A DNA stretch of 64,000 bases from Micromonospora inositola (GCF_900090285.1 NZ_LT607754.1:3038001-3102000); one strand, 5' to 3'; positions 28,078 to 37,462 are shown, counted from the stretch's first letter. Notes: generated by a model from the sequence alone, not told the origin. Numbers and translations: made by a program.

Positions 28078-28671
28078 ATGAACACGAAGCTGCGTAAGAG
28101 CGTGCTCGGTATCGCTGGTCTGGCCTTCGCCGGTGGTCTCGCCGCCGGTCCGCTGAACCACCACGAGCCCACCTCCACCGCGACCACCCCGGCCGCCGTC
28201 GTGCAGGCCGACAAGGCTGGTGGCGTGGACACCGCGAAGCTGGTCCCGCACGGCGTGCAGGGCGCCCAGTCGCGGATCGACCTGAACGACGAGCAGGTCG
28301 GCAACGTCAAGGCGATCATCGCGGCGACGAAGAAGTCGGGCCTGGACGAGCGGGCCGCCGTGATCTCGATCGCGACGAGCCTGCAGGAGTCGAAGCTGGA
28401 GAACCTGGGTCACCTGGGCGACGCCAACGACCACGACTCGCTGGGCCTGTTCCAGCAGCGCCCGAGCTCGGGTTGGGGTACGCCGAAGCAGATCACCGAC
28501 CCCGAGTACTCCACGATGGCGTTCCAGAAGGGCCTCAAGCAGGTCGACGGCTGGCACAACATGCCGCTGACCGAGGCCGCCCAGACGGTGCAGGTGTCGG
28601 CCTACCCGGACGCCTACGCCCAGTGGGAGCAGCAGGCCGCCGACCTGGTCGCCCAGCACTGGAACAGCTGA
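28078..28671 (+). CDS. Secreted lysozyme-like/lytic transglycosylase-type protein (paralogue B)
   Basis: A 197-residue paralogue of the protein at 18348-18938. Signal peptide MRKSV-type (here LRKSV) with GIAGLAFAGGLAAG. The mature domain keeps ATSLQESKLENLGHLGDAND, LGLFQQRPSSGWG and the C-terminal QAADLVAQHWNS. The linker after the signal (HHEPTSTATTPAAVVQADKA) is unlike that of copy A. Peptidoglycan cleavage is inferred from the lysozyme-like fold. No inverted repeat flanks this copy. Confidence 0.65.
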   Translation: MNTKLRKSVLGIAGLAFAGGLAAGPLNHHEPTSTATTPAAVVQADKAGGVDTAKLVPHGVQGAQSRIDLNDEQVGNVKAIIAATKKSGLDERAAVISIATSLQESKLENLGHLGDANDHDSLGLFQQRPSSGWGTPKQITDPEYSTMAFQKGLKQVDGWHNMPLTEAAQTVQVSAYPDAYAQWEQQAADLVAQHWNS

Positions 28672-28693
28672 CAACCGCACAGCCACAAGCCGC

Positions 28694-28730
28694 CGCTGGC
28701 CGGTGCCCGAGACAGGGGTGCCGGCCAGCG
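28694..28730 (+). terminator. Terminator after muralytic paralogue B
   Basis: CGCTGGCCGGTGCCC pairs with GGGTGCCGGCCAGCG (two wobble pairs) around a short loop. It is related to the stem after paralogue A, but without the T-run. Confidence 0.75.
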
Positions 28731-28765
28731 CCGTGTCGGCAGGCATACGCCTCGCCGGGGGAATG

Positions 28766-29368
28766 TCAAGCTCGGGCGGCCCTGCGCTCACGACGACGTT
28801 CCTTGCGCCGCCGCAGGAACCAGAAAAGGAACGCCACCAGACCGACCAGGAAGACCAGCACCAGCATCGGCAGCAGGATCGCCACCACCGACATCGCGGC
28901 GCTGGTGGCGTCCTCGGCGGTGCTGGCCACCGGGGCGCCGAAGCCGGCGGTGGTCGCGTTGATGACCGGTCGGGCGGCCGACTTGAGCAGGTGCACGCCT
29001 AGCGCGATCAGCACGCCGACCACGACCGGCACCCACTGGTGCGTGGAGAAGAAGGTGTCCGGGTCGCTGACGGTGACGGTCTCCGAGGTGGAGCCGGCGC
29101 CGAAGGCGAGGCCGCCGGCGGTGGGCCGGACCACCGTCTGCAGCACGTCGTTGACGTGGTCGACCACCGGCACCTTGTCGGCGACCACCTCGACGGCGAG
29201 CAGCACGGCGAGGATCAGGATGACCCAGCCGTTGCCCAGCCACTGCCAGCCGCTGGGCAGGTCCATGAGATCGGTGTAGCGCGCCAGCAGACCCATCATG
29301 AGCAGCGGGATGTAGGCGTTCAGGCCGGCCGAGGCGGCGAGGCCGGAACCGGTGAGGACTTCGAGCAC
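28766..29368 (-). CDS. DUF4126 family membrane protein
   Basis: A 200-residue integral membrane protein with about five helices. [21 protein letters not shown] at the N-terminus is the DUF4126 signature; [20 protein letters not shown] lies before the last long helix, and the tail is strongly basic ([11 protein letters not shown]). No function is established. Divergent from nucS, with 71 bases between starts. Confidence 0.8.
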   Translation of the reverse strand: MLEVLTGSGLAASAGLNAYIPLLMMGLLARYTDLMDLPSGWQWLGNGWVILILAVLLAVEVVADKVPVVDHVNDVLQTVVRPTAGGLAFGAGSTSETVTVSDPDTFFSTHQWVPVVVGVLIALGVHLLKSAARPVINATTAGFGAPVASTAEDATSAAMSVVAILLPMLVLVFLVGLVAFLFWFLRRRKERRRERRAARA

Positions 29369-29427
29369 GATCTCAATATCGCACTGGTACGCCAGTGGCG
29401 CTCGTCGGCGAGGGGCGGGGGCTCGGC

Positions 29428-29433
29428 TACCCT
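29428..29433 (+). promoter_or_regulatory. -10 element of nucS, leaderless start
   Basis: TACCCT six bases before the GTG start of nucS, with no ribosome site between. Matches TANNNT and predicts a leaderless message. Confidence 0.4.
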
Positions 29434-29439
29434 CGTCGG

Positions 29440-30099
29440 GTGCGGTTGGTGATTGCGAAATGCTCGGTGGACTACGTCGGACGGCTCTCGGCTCACCTGC
29501 CGCCGGCCACCCGGCTGCTCATGGTGAAGGCGGACGGCTCGGTGTCGATCCACGCGGACGACCGGGCGTACAAGCCGTTGAACTGGATGAGCCCGCCCTG
29601 CCGGCTGGAGGAGGCCCCCGGCGTCTGGCGGGTGGTCAACAAGGCCGGCGAGGAGCTGCGGATCACTCTGGAGGAGGTCTTCCAGGACACCTCGTACGAG
29701 CTGGGCGTCGACCCGGGCCTGCGCAAGGACGGCGTCGAGGCGCACCTGCAGGAGCTGCTGGCCGCGAACCCGACGACCCTCGGCGCGGGGTTCACGCTGG
29801 TCCGCCGGGAGTACATGACCGCCATCGGGCCGGTCGATCTGCTCTGCCGGGACGCCAACTCCGGCGCCGTCGCCGTCGAGGTGAAGCGGCGCGGCGAGAT
29901 CGACGGCGTGGAGCAGCTCACCCGCTACCTGGAACTGATGAACCGGGATCCGCTGCTCGCCCCGGTCTCCGGCGTCTTCGCCGCCCAGGAGATCAAGCCG
30001 CAGGCTCGGGTGCTCGCCACCGACCGCGGCATCCGTTGCGTCGTGGTCGACTACGACAAGCTGCGCGGCATCGAGCGCGACGAGCTGACCCTGTTCTGA
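29440..30099 (+). CDS. nucS: Endonuclease NucS (EndoMS), mismatch repair
   Basis: A 219-residue homologue of NucS, the enzyme that replaces MutS/MutL in actinobacteria and cuts both strands at G-T, G-G and T-T mismatches. The N-terminal DNA-binding domain ([15 protein letters not shown]) is followed by the nuclease domain with the catalytic pattern GPVDLLCRD and VAVEVKRRG (Asp, Glu-x-Lys). LTLF at the extreme C-terminus fits the beta-clamp-contact tail of the family. GTG 29440 is the natural start; the upstream frame adds unrelated residues. Confidence 0.93.
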   Translation: MRLVIAKCSVDYVGRLSAHLPPATRLLMVKADGSVSIHADDRAYKPLNWMSPPCRLEEAPGVWRVVNKAGEELRITLEEVFQDTSYELGVDPGLRKDGVEAHLQELLAANPTTLGAGFTLVRREYMTAIGPVDLLCRDANSGAVAVEVKRRGEIDGVEQLTRYLELMNRDPLLAPVSGVFAAQEIKPQARVLATDRGIRCVVVDYDKLRGIERDELTLF

Positions 30100-30108
30100 G
30101 CCGGGCGG

Positions 30109-31611
30109 TCAGCGGTTCCGGCCGTACATCAGCTTGGCGGCCTTGACCAGGCGGGCAACGTCCGCCGGGGTGCGCTCGAAGGTCATCGACGGCAGCAGCG
30201 AGCGGGCCCGCCGGCGGGTGACGGCCTTGGCCCGGCCGAACTCCCGCAGCCCGTCCTCGCCGTGGATCCGGCCGAAGCCGGAGTCGCCGACGCCGCCGAA
30301 CGGCAGCGTGGACATCCCGGCGAAAGTGAGCGCCGAGTTCACCGAGGCCATCCCGGAGCGCAGCCGTCGCGCGACCGCCACCGCCCGCTTGCGGCCGAAG
30401 ACCGAACCCCCCAGGCCGTACGACAGGGCGTTGGCTCGGTCGACGGCCTCGTCGACGTCGCGGACCCGGTTGACGGTGAGCGTCGGGCCGAAGGTCTCCT
30501 CGCGTACGGCGGTCGAGTCCTCGGGGACGTCCACCAGCACGGTCGGGTGGACGTACGGCGGCCGGACCGCGTCGGGGCCACCGAGCACCGCCCGGCCGCC
30601 CCGCTCGACGGCGTCGTCGATGTGCCGGCGGATCACGTCGAGCTGCGAGGGCATGGTGATCGGGCCGATGTCGGCGCCGTCGGGGCCCACGGTGAGCCGC
30701 CCGGCCCGGGTGACCACCTTGTCGACGAAGGCGTCGAAGACCTGGTCGACGGCGTAGACGCGCTCGATGCCGATGCAGGTCTGGCCGGCGTTGGTGAGCC
30801 CACCCCAGACGCACGCCTCGGCGGCGGCGTCCAGGTCGGCGTCGGAGTCCACGATCATCGCGTCCTTGCCGCCGGCCTCCAGCAGCACCGGGGTGAGCGA
30901 CTCGGCGCAGGCGGCCATCACCTTCTTCGCCGTGGCGGTGGAGCCGGTGAAGGCCAGCTTGCCCACCCCCGAGCGGCACAGCGCCGCGCCCACGTCGCCG
31001 AGGCCGTGCACCGCGGTGAAGACCGGCTGCTCCGGGACCACCTCGGCGAACCGGTCGACCAGCCACTGCCCGACGGCCGGGGTGTACTCGCTGGGCTTGA
31101 ACACCACCGCGTTGCCGGCCGCGAGCGCGTACGCGGCGGAGCCGACCGGGGTGAAGACGGGGTAGTTCCACGGGCCGATCACGCCGATCACCCCGTACGG
31201 CTGGTATTCCAGGTGGCCGGTGAACTCGGCGAGGATCAGCCGGGAGCGGACCCGCCGGGGACCGAGCACCCGCCGCGCGTTGCGGGCCGCCCAGTCGATG
31301 TGCTCGAGCGCGGTGAGGATCTCCACGATGGCGTCGCCGACCGGCTTGCCGCCCTCGATGTGGATCAGCTCGGCCAGCTCCTCGATCCGGCGGGCGAGCA
31401 CGCTCCGCCAGCGCAGCAGCCGTTCCCGGCGACCGGTGAAGCCGAGCCCGGCCCACCACTCGCCGGCGGCGCGGGCCCGGGCCACCGCCCCGGCCACGTC
31501 CTCGGCGGTCGCCACCGGGAGTCGCCCGGCCTCGGCGCCCGTCGCCGGGCTGGTCGACACCAGCCGACCCTCCTCGATGACCGGGGTCCCCGGGACATGC
31601 ACAGCCGTCAT
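30109..31611 (-). CDS. Aldehyde dehydrogenase family protein
   Basis: A 500-residue NAD(P)-dependent aldehyde dehydrogenase. GVIGPWNYPVFTPV near residue 140, FTGSTATAKKVM near 222, the general base in VLLEAGGKDAMI near 245 and the nucleophile in NAGQTCIG near 280 are all intact. The C-terminal ~25 residues are basic. It resembles succinate-semialdehyde/coniferyl-aldehyde-type enzymes, but the substrate cannot be read from sequence. It starts at the ATG six bases after a TAGACT element (leaderless) and converges with nucS, nine bases apart. Confidence 0.88.
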   Translation of the reverse strand: MTAVHVPGTPVIEEGRLVSTSPATGAEAGRLPVATAEDVAGAVARARAAGEWWAGLGFTGRRERLLRWRSVLARRIEELAELIHIEGGKPVGDAIVEILTALEHIDWAARNARRVLGPRRVRSRLILAEFTGHLEYQPYGVIGVIGPWNYPVFTPVGSAAYALAAGNAVVFKPSEYTPAVGQWLVDRFAEVVPEQPVFTAVHGLGDVGAALCRSGVGKLAFTGSTATAKKVMAACAESLTPVLLEAGGKDAMIVDSDADLDAAAEACVWGGLTNAGQTCIGIERVYAVDQVFDAFVDKVVTRAGRLTVGPDGADIGPITMPSQLDVIRRHIDDAVERGGRAVLGGPDAVRPPYVHPTVLVDVPEDSTAVREETFGPTLTVNRVRDVDEAVDRANALSYGLGGSVFGRKRAVAVARRLRSGMASVNSALTFAGMSTLPFGGVGDSGFGRIHGEDGLREFGRAKAVTRRRARSLLPSMTFERTPADVARLVKAAKLMYGRNR

Positions 31612-31617
31612 GGCGGA

Positions 31618-31623
31618 AGTCTA
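31618..31623 (-). promoter_or_regulatory. -10 element of the aldehyde dehydrogenase gene
   Basis: On the minus strand TAGACT is followed by TCCGCC and the ATG, the same layout as at ecm. Confidence 0.5.
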
Positions 31624-31848
31624 GACCGGAGGATTACTCGCCGGTAGCCCTCGCCTCGCCCCGAAGACCACCCGCCCGGGGTGGTCGCGCAGCAGGCCGG
31701 GTGGCGGTCCAACCCCGGCGCGCCCGCCGAACCGGCGAAGGGAGCTGACCGCCCGGATTGCGAAGGTGACCACCCGGTGGTGGGGTTGATAACCCGTGAG
31801 ATGGCACGCTGACCCGCGGGGCGATGGTGGGGTGGAGGGCGACGGTCC

Positions 31849-32319
31849 ATGGAGGATCATCCGGAACTGATGCCGCTGTTGACGGTGACCGGCGGGACGA
31901 TGCGGGGATTCAGCTTCCGCGTCGGCCGTGACCCGCAGGTGATCGGCCGGGCGCCGACCGCCGGGATCGTGCTCGACGATGGGCACCTGAGCCGCCGGCA
32001 CGCCGCGGTCCAGCTGACCGACGAGGGGGTGTCGTTGGTGGACCTCCGTTCGACCAACGGGACCTGGCTCAACGACCGCCGGATCGCCGGCGTCGAGCTC
32101 CTTACCGACGGCGACGTGATCCGGCTGGGCCGTACCGAACTGCGGTACTTCGACCCCGGCGTCGCCCGGACCGATCCGGTCGGGCTGGCCTTCGGGGCGC
32201 CGCGCAGCAACCATCGCCCGACCCTGCCGCTGCCGGTCCCACCGGGACCGCTGGCCGCGGTGGAGTCGCGCGGCGCCGTCCTGCCGCTCCCACCGGCCCC
32301 GGTCGACACCCACCGCTGA
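31849..32319 (+). CDS. FHA-domain protein
   Basis: A 156-residue protein with a complete forkhead-associated domain at about residues 15-100: VIGRAPTAGIVLDDGHLSRRHAAV with the phosphothreonine-binding Arg and Ser, then STNGTWLNDRRI with the conserved Asn. The C-terminal 50 residues are proline-rich and probably disordered. It should bind a phosphothreonine peptide in Ser/Thr-kinase signalling. No kinase is next to it. Confidence 0.88.
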   Translation: MEDHPELMPLLTVTGGTMRGFSFRVGRDPQVIGRAPTAGIVLDDGHLSRRHAAVQLTDEGVSLVDLRSTNGTWLNDRRIAGVELLTDGDVIRLGRTELRYFDPGVARTDPVGLAFGAPRSNHRPTLPLPVPPGPLAAVESRGAVLPLPPAPVDTHR

Positions 32320-32410
32320 GCCGGGACCTGCGGGCCGGCACACCGGCCGGTGGCCCGGGATGTGGGCCGGGCCCATGGACCCGGGCGGCTCGACGTGCCA
32401 CCATGCGCCG

Positions 32411-33475
32411 ATGGAGAGCGCGCAGCACACCGTGTCGGCGAACGGCATCACCCAGGCGGTACGGGTCGCGGGCCCGCCGGACGGCGTGCCGGTGCTGCTC
32501 GTCCACGGCAACGCCTCCTCCGCGGCCTTCTGGGAGCCGCTGATCCGGCGGCTGCCGGCGACCCTCCGGGTGGTCGCGCCCGACCTGCGCGGGTACGGCG
32601 ACACGCAGGCCGCGCCGGTGGACGCGACGCGCGGGCTGGGCGACTTCGCCGACGACGTCGCCGCCCTGCTCGACGTGCCGGGGCTCTTCGCCGCCGACGC
32701 CCGGCCGGTGGTCGTCGGGCACTCGCTCGGCGGGGGCGTGGCGATGCGGCTGCTGGTCGACCACCCCGAGCGGGTGGCCGCCCTGCTGCTCGAGGCGCCG
32801 GTCTCCCCGTACGGCTTCGGCGGCACCCGGGACGCCCACGGCACCCCCACCACGCTCGACTTCGCCGGCACCGGGGCCGGCACGGCGAACCCCGACTTCG
32901 TCGCCCGGCTCGCCGCGAAGGACCGCGGCGAGGACGCCCCGACCAGCCCCCGCAACGTGCTGCGGGCCACCTACGTTGCCGATCCCGCGTCGCTCGGCGA
33001 GGACGAGGAGTTGCTGCTGGACAGCGTCCTGTCCACCGCCACCGGGGACGACAACTACCCGGGCACGGCCGTTGCCTCGCCGCACTGGCCGGGCACCGCG
33101 CCGGGGGAGCGCGGCGTGCTCAACGCCCTCGCGCCGGCCCACTTCCGGATCGCCGACGAGCTGGTCGCCGTCCCGGCCGGGCCTCCGGTCACCTGGGTAC
33201 GCGGCGACGCCGACGTGATCGTCTCGGACACCTCCCTGTTCGACCTGGCGTACCTGGGATCGCTCGGGGTGGTGCCCGGCTGGCCGGGGGAGGCGGACTG
33301 CCCGCCCCAGCCGATGATCGGGCAGACCCGGGCGGTGCTGGAGCGGTACGCGGCGGCCGGCGGGACGTACCGGGAGGTGGTGCTCCCCGGCTGCGGGCAC
33401 AGCCCGCACCTGGAACGGCCGGTCGAGTTCGTGGCGGAGCTGCTGGCGTTGACGGGGGTGCCCGCGACCGCCTGA
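32411..33475 (+). CDS. Alpha/beta-fold hydrolase
   Basis: A 354-residue cytoplasmic hydrolase. VLLVHGNASSAAFWEPL near residue 30 is the oxyanion region, VVGHSLGGGVAMRL near 105 has the serine nucleophile, VRGDADVIV near 265 the acid and GCGHSPHLERP near 330 the histidine. The ATG at 32411 begins the conserved part; an upstream in-frame ATG at 32360 lies in GC-rich spacer. Substrate unknown; no signal peptide. Confidence 0.82.
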   Translation: MESAQHTVSANGITQAVRVAGPPDGVPVLLVHGNASSAAFWEPLIRRLPATLRVVAPDLRGYGDTQAAPVDATRGLGDFADDVAALLDVPGLFAADARPVVVGHSLGGGVAMRLLVDHPERVAALLLEAPVSPYGFGGTRDAHGTPTTLDFAGTGAGTANPDFVARLAAKDRGEDAPTSPRNVLRATYVADPASLGEDEELLLDSVLSTATGDDNYPGTAVASPHWPGTAPGERGVLNALAPAHFRIADELVAVPAGPPVTWVRGDADVIVSDTSLFDLAYLGSLGVVPGWPGEADCPPQPMIGQTRAVLERYAAAGGTYREVVLPGCGHSPHLERPVEFVAELLALTGVPATA

Positions 33476-33519
33476 GGCCTCCCTGCGTGAAATATCCCAC
33501 GACGTCTCGACAACGCAGC

Positions 33520-33548
33520 GTCACATGGCAGACTCCGGCGCATAACCT
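33520..33548 (+). promoter_or_regulatory. Putative promoter of the fused dehydrogenase gene
   Basis: GTCACA and TAACCT are 17 bases apart, with the regulon palindrome beginning within the -10. The -35 match is only partial. Confidence 0.4.
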
Positions 33549-33562
33549 TAGTGGCCGTTCAT
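33547..33562. promoter_or_regulatory. Acyl-CoA regulon palindrome, fused-dehydrogenase site
   Basis: CTTAGTGGCCGTTCAT; CTTAG, N4 and CGTTCA are kept and only the last base departs from the other sites. It covers the expected transcription start, 36 bases before the GTG at 33599. Confidence 0.6.
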
Positions 33563-33598
33563 GTCGGCAACGGTGGAGTCAACCAGGGGAGGCCGGTC

Positions 33599-35389
33599 GT
33601 GGCGCGCGAGTTCACCAGTGTGGGTGTGGTGGGTCTGGGCACCATGGGTGCCGGCATCGTCGAGGTCTTCGCCCGCAACGGCGTCGACGTGGTGGCGGTG
33701 GAGATCTCCGAGGGCGCCCTGGACCGCGGCCGGGCCATCCTCACCGGCTCCACCGACCGGGCGGTCGCCAAGGGCAAGCTCGCCGCGGCGGACCGGGACG
33801 CCCTGCTGTCCCGGGTGCACTTCCAGGTCGGGCTGGAGGCGCTGCACTCGGTGGACCTGGTGATCGAGGCCGTCCCCGAGCACCTCGACCTGAAGCAGCG
33901 GATCTTCGCCGAGCTGGACCGGGTCTGCAAGCCCGAGGCGATCCTGGCCACCAACACCTCCTCGCTCAGCGTCACCGAGATCTCGGTCGCCACCACCCGC
34001 CCCAACCAGGTCATCGGCATCCACTTCTTCAACCCGGCCCCGGTGATGAAGCTGGTCGAGGTGGTCCGCACCGTGGTCACCTCCGCCGACGTGGTGGCCG
34101 ACGTGGAGGCGCTCTGCGAGCGGCTCGGCAAGGTGGACGTGACCATCAACGACCGGGCCGGCTTCATCGCCAACGCGTTGCTCTTCGGCTACCTGAACCA
34201 CGCCGTGAGCATGCTCGAGGGGCGGTACGCCACCCGCGAGGACATCGACGCCGCGATGAAGCTCGGCTGCGGCCTGCCGATGGGCCCGCTCGCCCTGATG
34301 GACCTGATCGGCCTGGACACCGCGTACGAGATCCTGGACACCATGTACCGGCGCGGCGGTCGGGACCGCCGGCACGCGCCGGTGCCGCTGATCAAGCAGA
34401 TGGTCACCGCGGGGCTGCTCGGCCGGAAGTCCGGCCGTGGCTTCTACACCTACGAGCGGCCGGGCTCCCCGGTGGTCGTACCGGACGACCAGACGCCCGT
34501 GGCGTCGCAGGCCGCGCTCGCCGACGCCGCCCGCGCCATCGCGAAGGTCGGCGTGGTCGGCTCCGGAACGATGGCCACCGGCATCATCGAGGTCTTCGCC
34601 AAGGCCGGGTACGAGGTCGTCTCGGTGACCCGCGGCGCGGAGAAGTCCGCCAAGGTCTTCGAGGCGGTCAAGACCTCGCTCAACAAGGGCGTGGTACGCG
34701 GCAAGCTCAGCGAGGACGACCGCGAGGCGGCGCTCGGCCGGATCAACTGGTCCGCCACCCTGGAGCACCTCGCCGACGTGGACCTGGTGGTCGAGGCGGT
34801 GATCGAGGAGCTGAGCGTCAAGAAGGCCCTCTTCGCCAGCCTGGACGAGATCTGCAAGCCGGGCGTAGTGCTGGCCACCACCACCTCGTCGCTGCCGGTG
34901 ATCGACGTCGCGATGGCCACCCAGCGGCCGGCGGACGTGGTCGGGCTGCACTTCTTCAACCCGGCGCCGGTCATGCCGCTGGTCGAGGTGGTGCAGACCA
35001 TCCGCACCTCGGCGGAGACCACCGCCACCGCCCGCTCGGTCTGCGCGGCGCTGGGCAAGACCGGCGTGGTCTGCGGTGACCGGTCCGGCTTCATCGTCAA
35101 CGCGCTGCTCTTCCCGTACCTGAACGACGCGGTGAAGATGCTGGAGGCCAGCTACTCCACCGCGGACGACATCGACTACGCGATGAAGCTGGGCTGCGGC
35201 TACCCGATGGGCCCGTTCGAGTTGCTGGACGTGGTCGGGCTGGACGTGTCGCTGGCCATCCAGCGGGAGCTCTACCTGGAGCTGCGCGAGCCGGGCTTCG
35301 CCCCCGCGCCGCTGCTGGAGCACCTGGTCACCGCCGGCTACCTGGGCCGCAAGAGCGGCCGCGGCTTCCGCGACCACACCAACCGCTGA
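33599..35389 (+). CDS. Fused tandem 3-hydroxyacyl-CoA dehydrogenase
   Basis: A 596-residue protein with two complete dehydrogenase modules. Module 1 (about 1-285): VVGLGTMGAGIVEVFARNG, GIHFFNPAPVMKLVEVV and GRKSGRGFYTY. Module 2 (about 315-596): VVGSGTMATGIIEVFAKAG, GLHFFNPAPVMPLVEVV and GRKSGRGFRDH. Both keep the NAD-binding glycines and the catalytic His-Glu. The fusion resembles PaaH-type enzymes of actinobacteria. GTG 33599 is preferred because GGGAGG lies just upstream and it begins the Rossmann domain; the open frame upstream contains the operator. Confidence 0.88.
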   Translation: MAREFTSVGVVGLGTMGAGIVEVFARNGVDVVAVEISEGALDRGRAILTGSTDRAVAKGKLAAADRDALLSRVHFQVGLEALHSVDLVIEAVPEHLDLKQRIFAELDRVCKPEAILATNTSSLSVTEISVATTRPNQVIGIHFFNPAPVMKLVEVVRTVVTSADVVADVEALCERLGKVDVTINDRAGFIANALLFGYLNHAVSMLEGRYATREDIDAAMKLGCGLPMGPLALMDLIGLDTAYEILDTMYRRGGRDRRHAPVPLIKQMVTAGLLGRKSGRGFYTYERPGSPVVVPDDQTPVASQAALADAARAIAKVGVVGSGTMATGIIEVFAKAGYEVVSVTRGAEKSAKVFEAVKTSLNKGVVRGKLSEDDREAALGRINWSATLEHLADVDLVVEAVIEELSVKKALFASLDEICKPGVVLATTTSSLPVIDVAMATQRPADVVGLHFFNPAPVMPLVEVVQTIRTSAETTATARSVCAALGKTGVVCGDRSGFIVNALLFPYLNDAVKMLEASYSTADDIDYAMKLGCGYPMGPFELLDVVGLDVSLAIQRELYLELREPGFAPAPLLEHLVTAGYLGRKSGRGFRDHTNR

Positions 35390-35430
35390 TCCGGGTCAAC
35401 ACCGGGCGCGGGTGACGGCGTCTTGAGGGT

Positions 35431-35925
35431 GTGACCTTCGAGGAGTACGTCGGCAGCCGCGGCCCGGCCCTGATCCGCCTGGCCCGGCTGCTGACCGGCG
35501 ACGAGCACCGGGCCGAGGACCTGACCCAGGACGTGCTGGCCCGCGCGTACGTGCACTGGCGCAGGATCGCCAGGGCCGACCGTCCCGACGTCTACGTCCG
35601 GCGGATGCTGGTCAACGCCAACAACAGCTGGTGGCGCCGCCGGTCCAGCCGGGAGTTGGCCGTGGACACCTTCGCCGAGCGTGCCGAACGCGGCGACCTC
35701 GGCGGGGAGGCGGCGGACCGGGACGAGATGTGGCGGCTGATCCGCGCCCTACCCGACCGCCAACGCGCCGTGCTGGTGCTGCGGTACTACGAGGACCTGG
35801 ACGACGCCACCATCGCCCAGATCCTCGACTGCTCGCCGGTCACCGTCCGTACCCACGCGATGCGGGCGCTCGCCCATCTCCGGGAGCGCTGCGGCGCCCC
35901 GACGACCAACGGGAGCCGGCCGTGA
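35431..35925 (+). CDS. SigE-family ECF sigma factor
   Basis: A 164-residue sigma factor with region 2 (about 5-75: ARLLTGDEHRAEDLTQDVLARAY and YVRRMLVN) and region 4 (about 105-155: LPDRQRAVLVLRYYEDLDDATIAQIL with a helix-turn-helix SPVTVRTHAMRALA). It lacks regions 1 and 3, as ECF factors do. Its stop overlaps the start of the next gene (GTGA), so the pair is co-translated. Confidence 0.88.
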   Translation: MTFEEYVGSRGPALIRLARLLTGDEHRAEDLTQDVLARAYVHWRRIARADRPDVYVRRMLVNANNSWWRRRSSRELAVDTFAERAERGDLGGEAADRDEMWRLIRALPDRQRAVLVLRYYEDLDDATIAQILDCSPVTVRTHAMRALAHLRERCGAPTTNGSRP

Positions 35926-37001
35926 CCGACCTCGACCAGCGGATCGCCTCGGTGCTGCGGGAGCGCGCCGAGGGGGAGACCGACACCCACCGACTGCTCC
36001 GGGACTCCCGCGCCCTGGGCCGCCGCCGCCAACTGCGCCGCCGCGCCGCGACGGGCACCGCGCTGGCCCTGGTCGGGGTCCTCGGCGCGGTGGGGGTGAC
36101 CGGAACGGACCTCACCGGGCTGCCCGGCCGGCTGCCGTGGACGGCGGCGACGCCGGCCGTCGCCGCGCCGGTGCCGCCACGCGCCGACGGGGCGCCCGCG
36201 GCCGCCACCGATCCGGCCCGGATCGGCACCGACCCGCAGGTGCTGCACTTCGGCGTCGACCCGGCCCAGGCCCGGTACCTGGGTTGGAGCGCCAGCGGGG
36301 CGCAGGTCGAGGAGGTCCGGCTCGAGGCCGTGCGCGGGGTGCCGGTGCGGGTGCAGGTGACCCGGAGCGCCGAGGCGTTCGACGGCCTCTACCTGGAGAA
36401 CTTCCCCAACGACGTGGCGACCACCCCGCCCCGGTTCGACGGGGCGGTCCGGGAGGTGCGTAGTCCGCTGCGCCCGGCCGGCAGCCCGGCGGCCTCCACC
36501 GGTGGCCTGGTCAAGGCTTGGCAGCCCGTCCCCGGGGTGTACGCCCGAGCGGCCATGCTCGGCTACGACCGGGACGCGTTCGACCGGTCCGTGGCGGCGC
36601 TGCGCTGGGACGAGGCGCGGCGCTGCGTCGCCCCGTTGCGCCTCACCGACCTGCCGCCGGGCGCGACGATCGGCGGCTGCACGGTGAACGTCGCCGGCTT
36701 CCCCGGCGGGATCGACGTCGAGCTGACACTCCGGCGCGGCGAATCCTCGACGATGTGGGTGCGCCTCCAGTACGCGGTGGCGATCGCGGGCAGCCGGACC
36801 GACGGCAATCGGACGGTCGATGGCCGGCCCGCCTACCTCTACCCGGACGGCGACAAACTGGAGCTGCTCGGCATCCCGAAGACGCACCTGATCGCCGACT
36901 TCCGCTGGCCGGGGAAGGGCTTCACCGAGACGGACGCGGCGACGGTGCTGGCCGGCGCCCGGGTCGCGAAGGACCTGACCCGACCGGAGACCTGGGACTG
37001 A
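35922..37001 (+). CDS. Membrane-anchored protein partnered with the ECF sigma factor
   Basis: A 359-residue protein with a cytoplasmic N-terminus of about 45 residues (DLDQRIASVLRERAEGETD), one membrane helix (TALALVGVLGAVGV) and a large extracytoplasmic domain with two cysteines (RRCVAPL and GGCTVNV) that may form a disulphide. The layout and overlap with the sigma gene suggest an anti-sigma or sensor role, although no zinc anti-sigma HxxxCxxC motif is present. The exposed domain has no family I recognise. Confidence 0.6.
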   Translation: MTDLDQRIASVLRERAEGETDTHRLLRDSRALGRRRQLRRRAATGTALALVGVLGAVGVTGTDLTGLPGRLPWTAATPAVAAPVPPRADGAPAAATDPARIGTDPQVLHFGVDPAQARYLGWSASGAQVEEVRLEAVRGVPVRVQVTRSAEAFDGLYLENFPNDVATTPPRFDGAVREVRSPLRPAGSPAASTGGLVKAWQPVPGVYARAAMLGYDRDAFDRSVAALRWDEARRCVAPLRLTDLPPGATIGGCTVNVAGFPGGIDVELTLRRGESSTMWVRLQYAVAIAGSRTDGNRTVDGRPAYLYPDGDKLELLGIPKTHLIADFRWPGKGFTETDAATVLAGARVAKDLTRPETWD

Positions 37002-37069
37002 CCGGGGCCGCCCCGGCGGGGCCGCCCGTCCCGGGCTGGTCCCGCCGTCGGCACGTACGCTTGGTCACC

Positions 37070-37396
37070 GTGAGCCCCCGTCGCAACCGCCCCCGCCGGG
37101 ACGAGACCGCCCACCTGGACTCCGACCGGGTACGCCAGGGCGTGCCCACCGTCCAGCAGTGGCGCGACGGCGACTGGCAGGTACGCGGGATCAGCGGCGG
37201 GGCGTCGACCAAGACGTACCGCTGCCCCGGCTGCGACCAGGAGATCCGCCCGGGGGTGGCGCACCTGGTGGCCTGGCCGGCGGACGACCGGGGTGACCTC
37301 ACCGACCGGCGGCACTGGCACAGCGGCTGCTGGCGGGCCCGGGACCGGCGTGGACCGGTCATCCAGCGCGGCCGGAGCGCCCCCCGCCTCGGCTGA
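37070..37396 (+). CDS. Small zinc-ribbon-like protein
   Basis: A 108-residue basic protein. YRCPGCDQEIRPGVAHLVAW followed by RRHWHSGCWRARD gives a Cys-x2-Cys and His/Cys set that could bind zinc. The N-terminus (PRRNRPRRDET) is strongly basic and suggests nucleic-acid contact. A TACGCT -10-like hexamer lies nine bases before the GTG start, another possible leaderless gene. Function unknown. Confidence 0.65.
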   Translation: MSPRRNRPRRDETAHLDSDRVRQGVPTVQQWRDGDWQVRGISGGASTKTYRCPGCDQEIRPGVAHLVAWPADDRGDLTDRRHWHSGCWRARDRRGPVIQRGRSAPRLG

Positions 37397-37462
37397 GCGA
37401 TCTGGATCACGCTGTTTCCGCCCCCGCGGGCGACCGGGGCGGCGGCGCGCGAGACTGGGACG

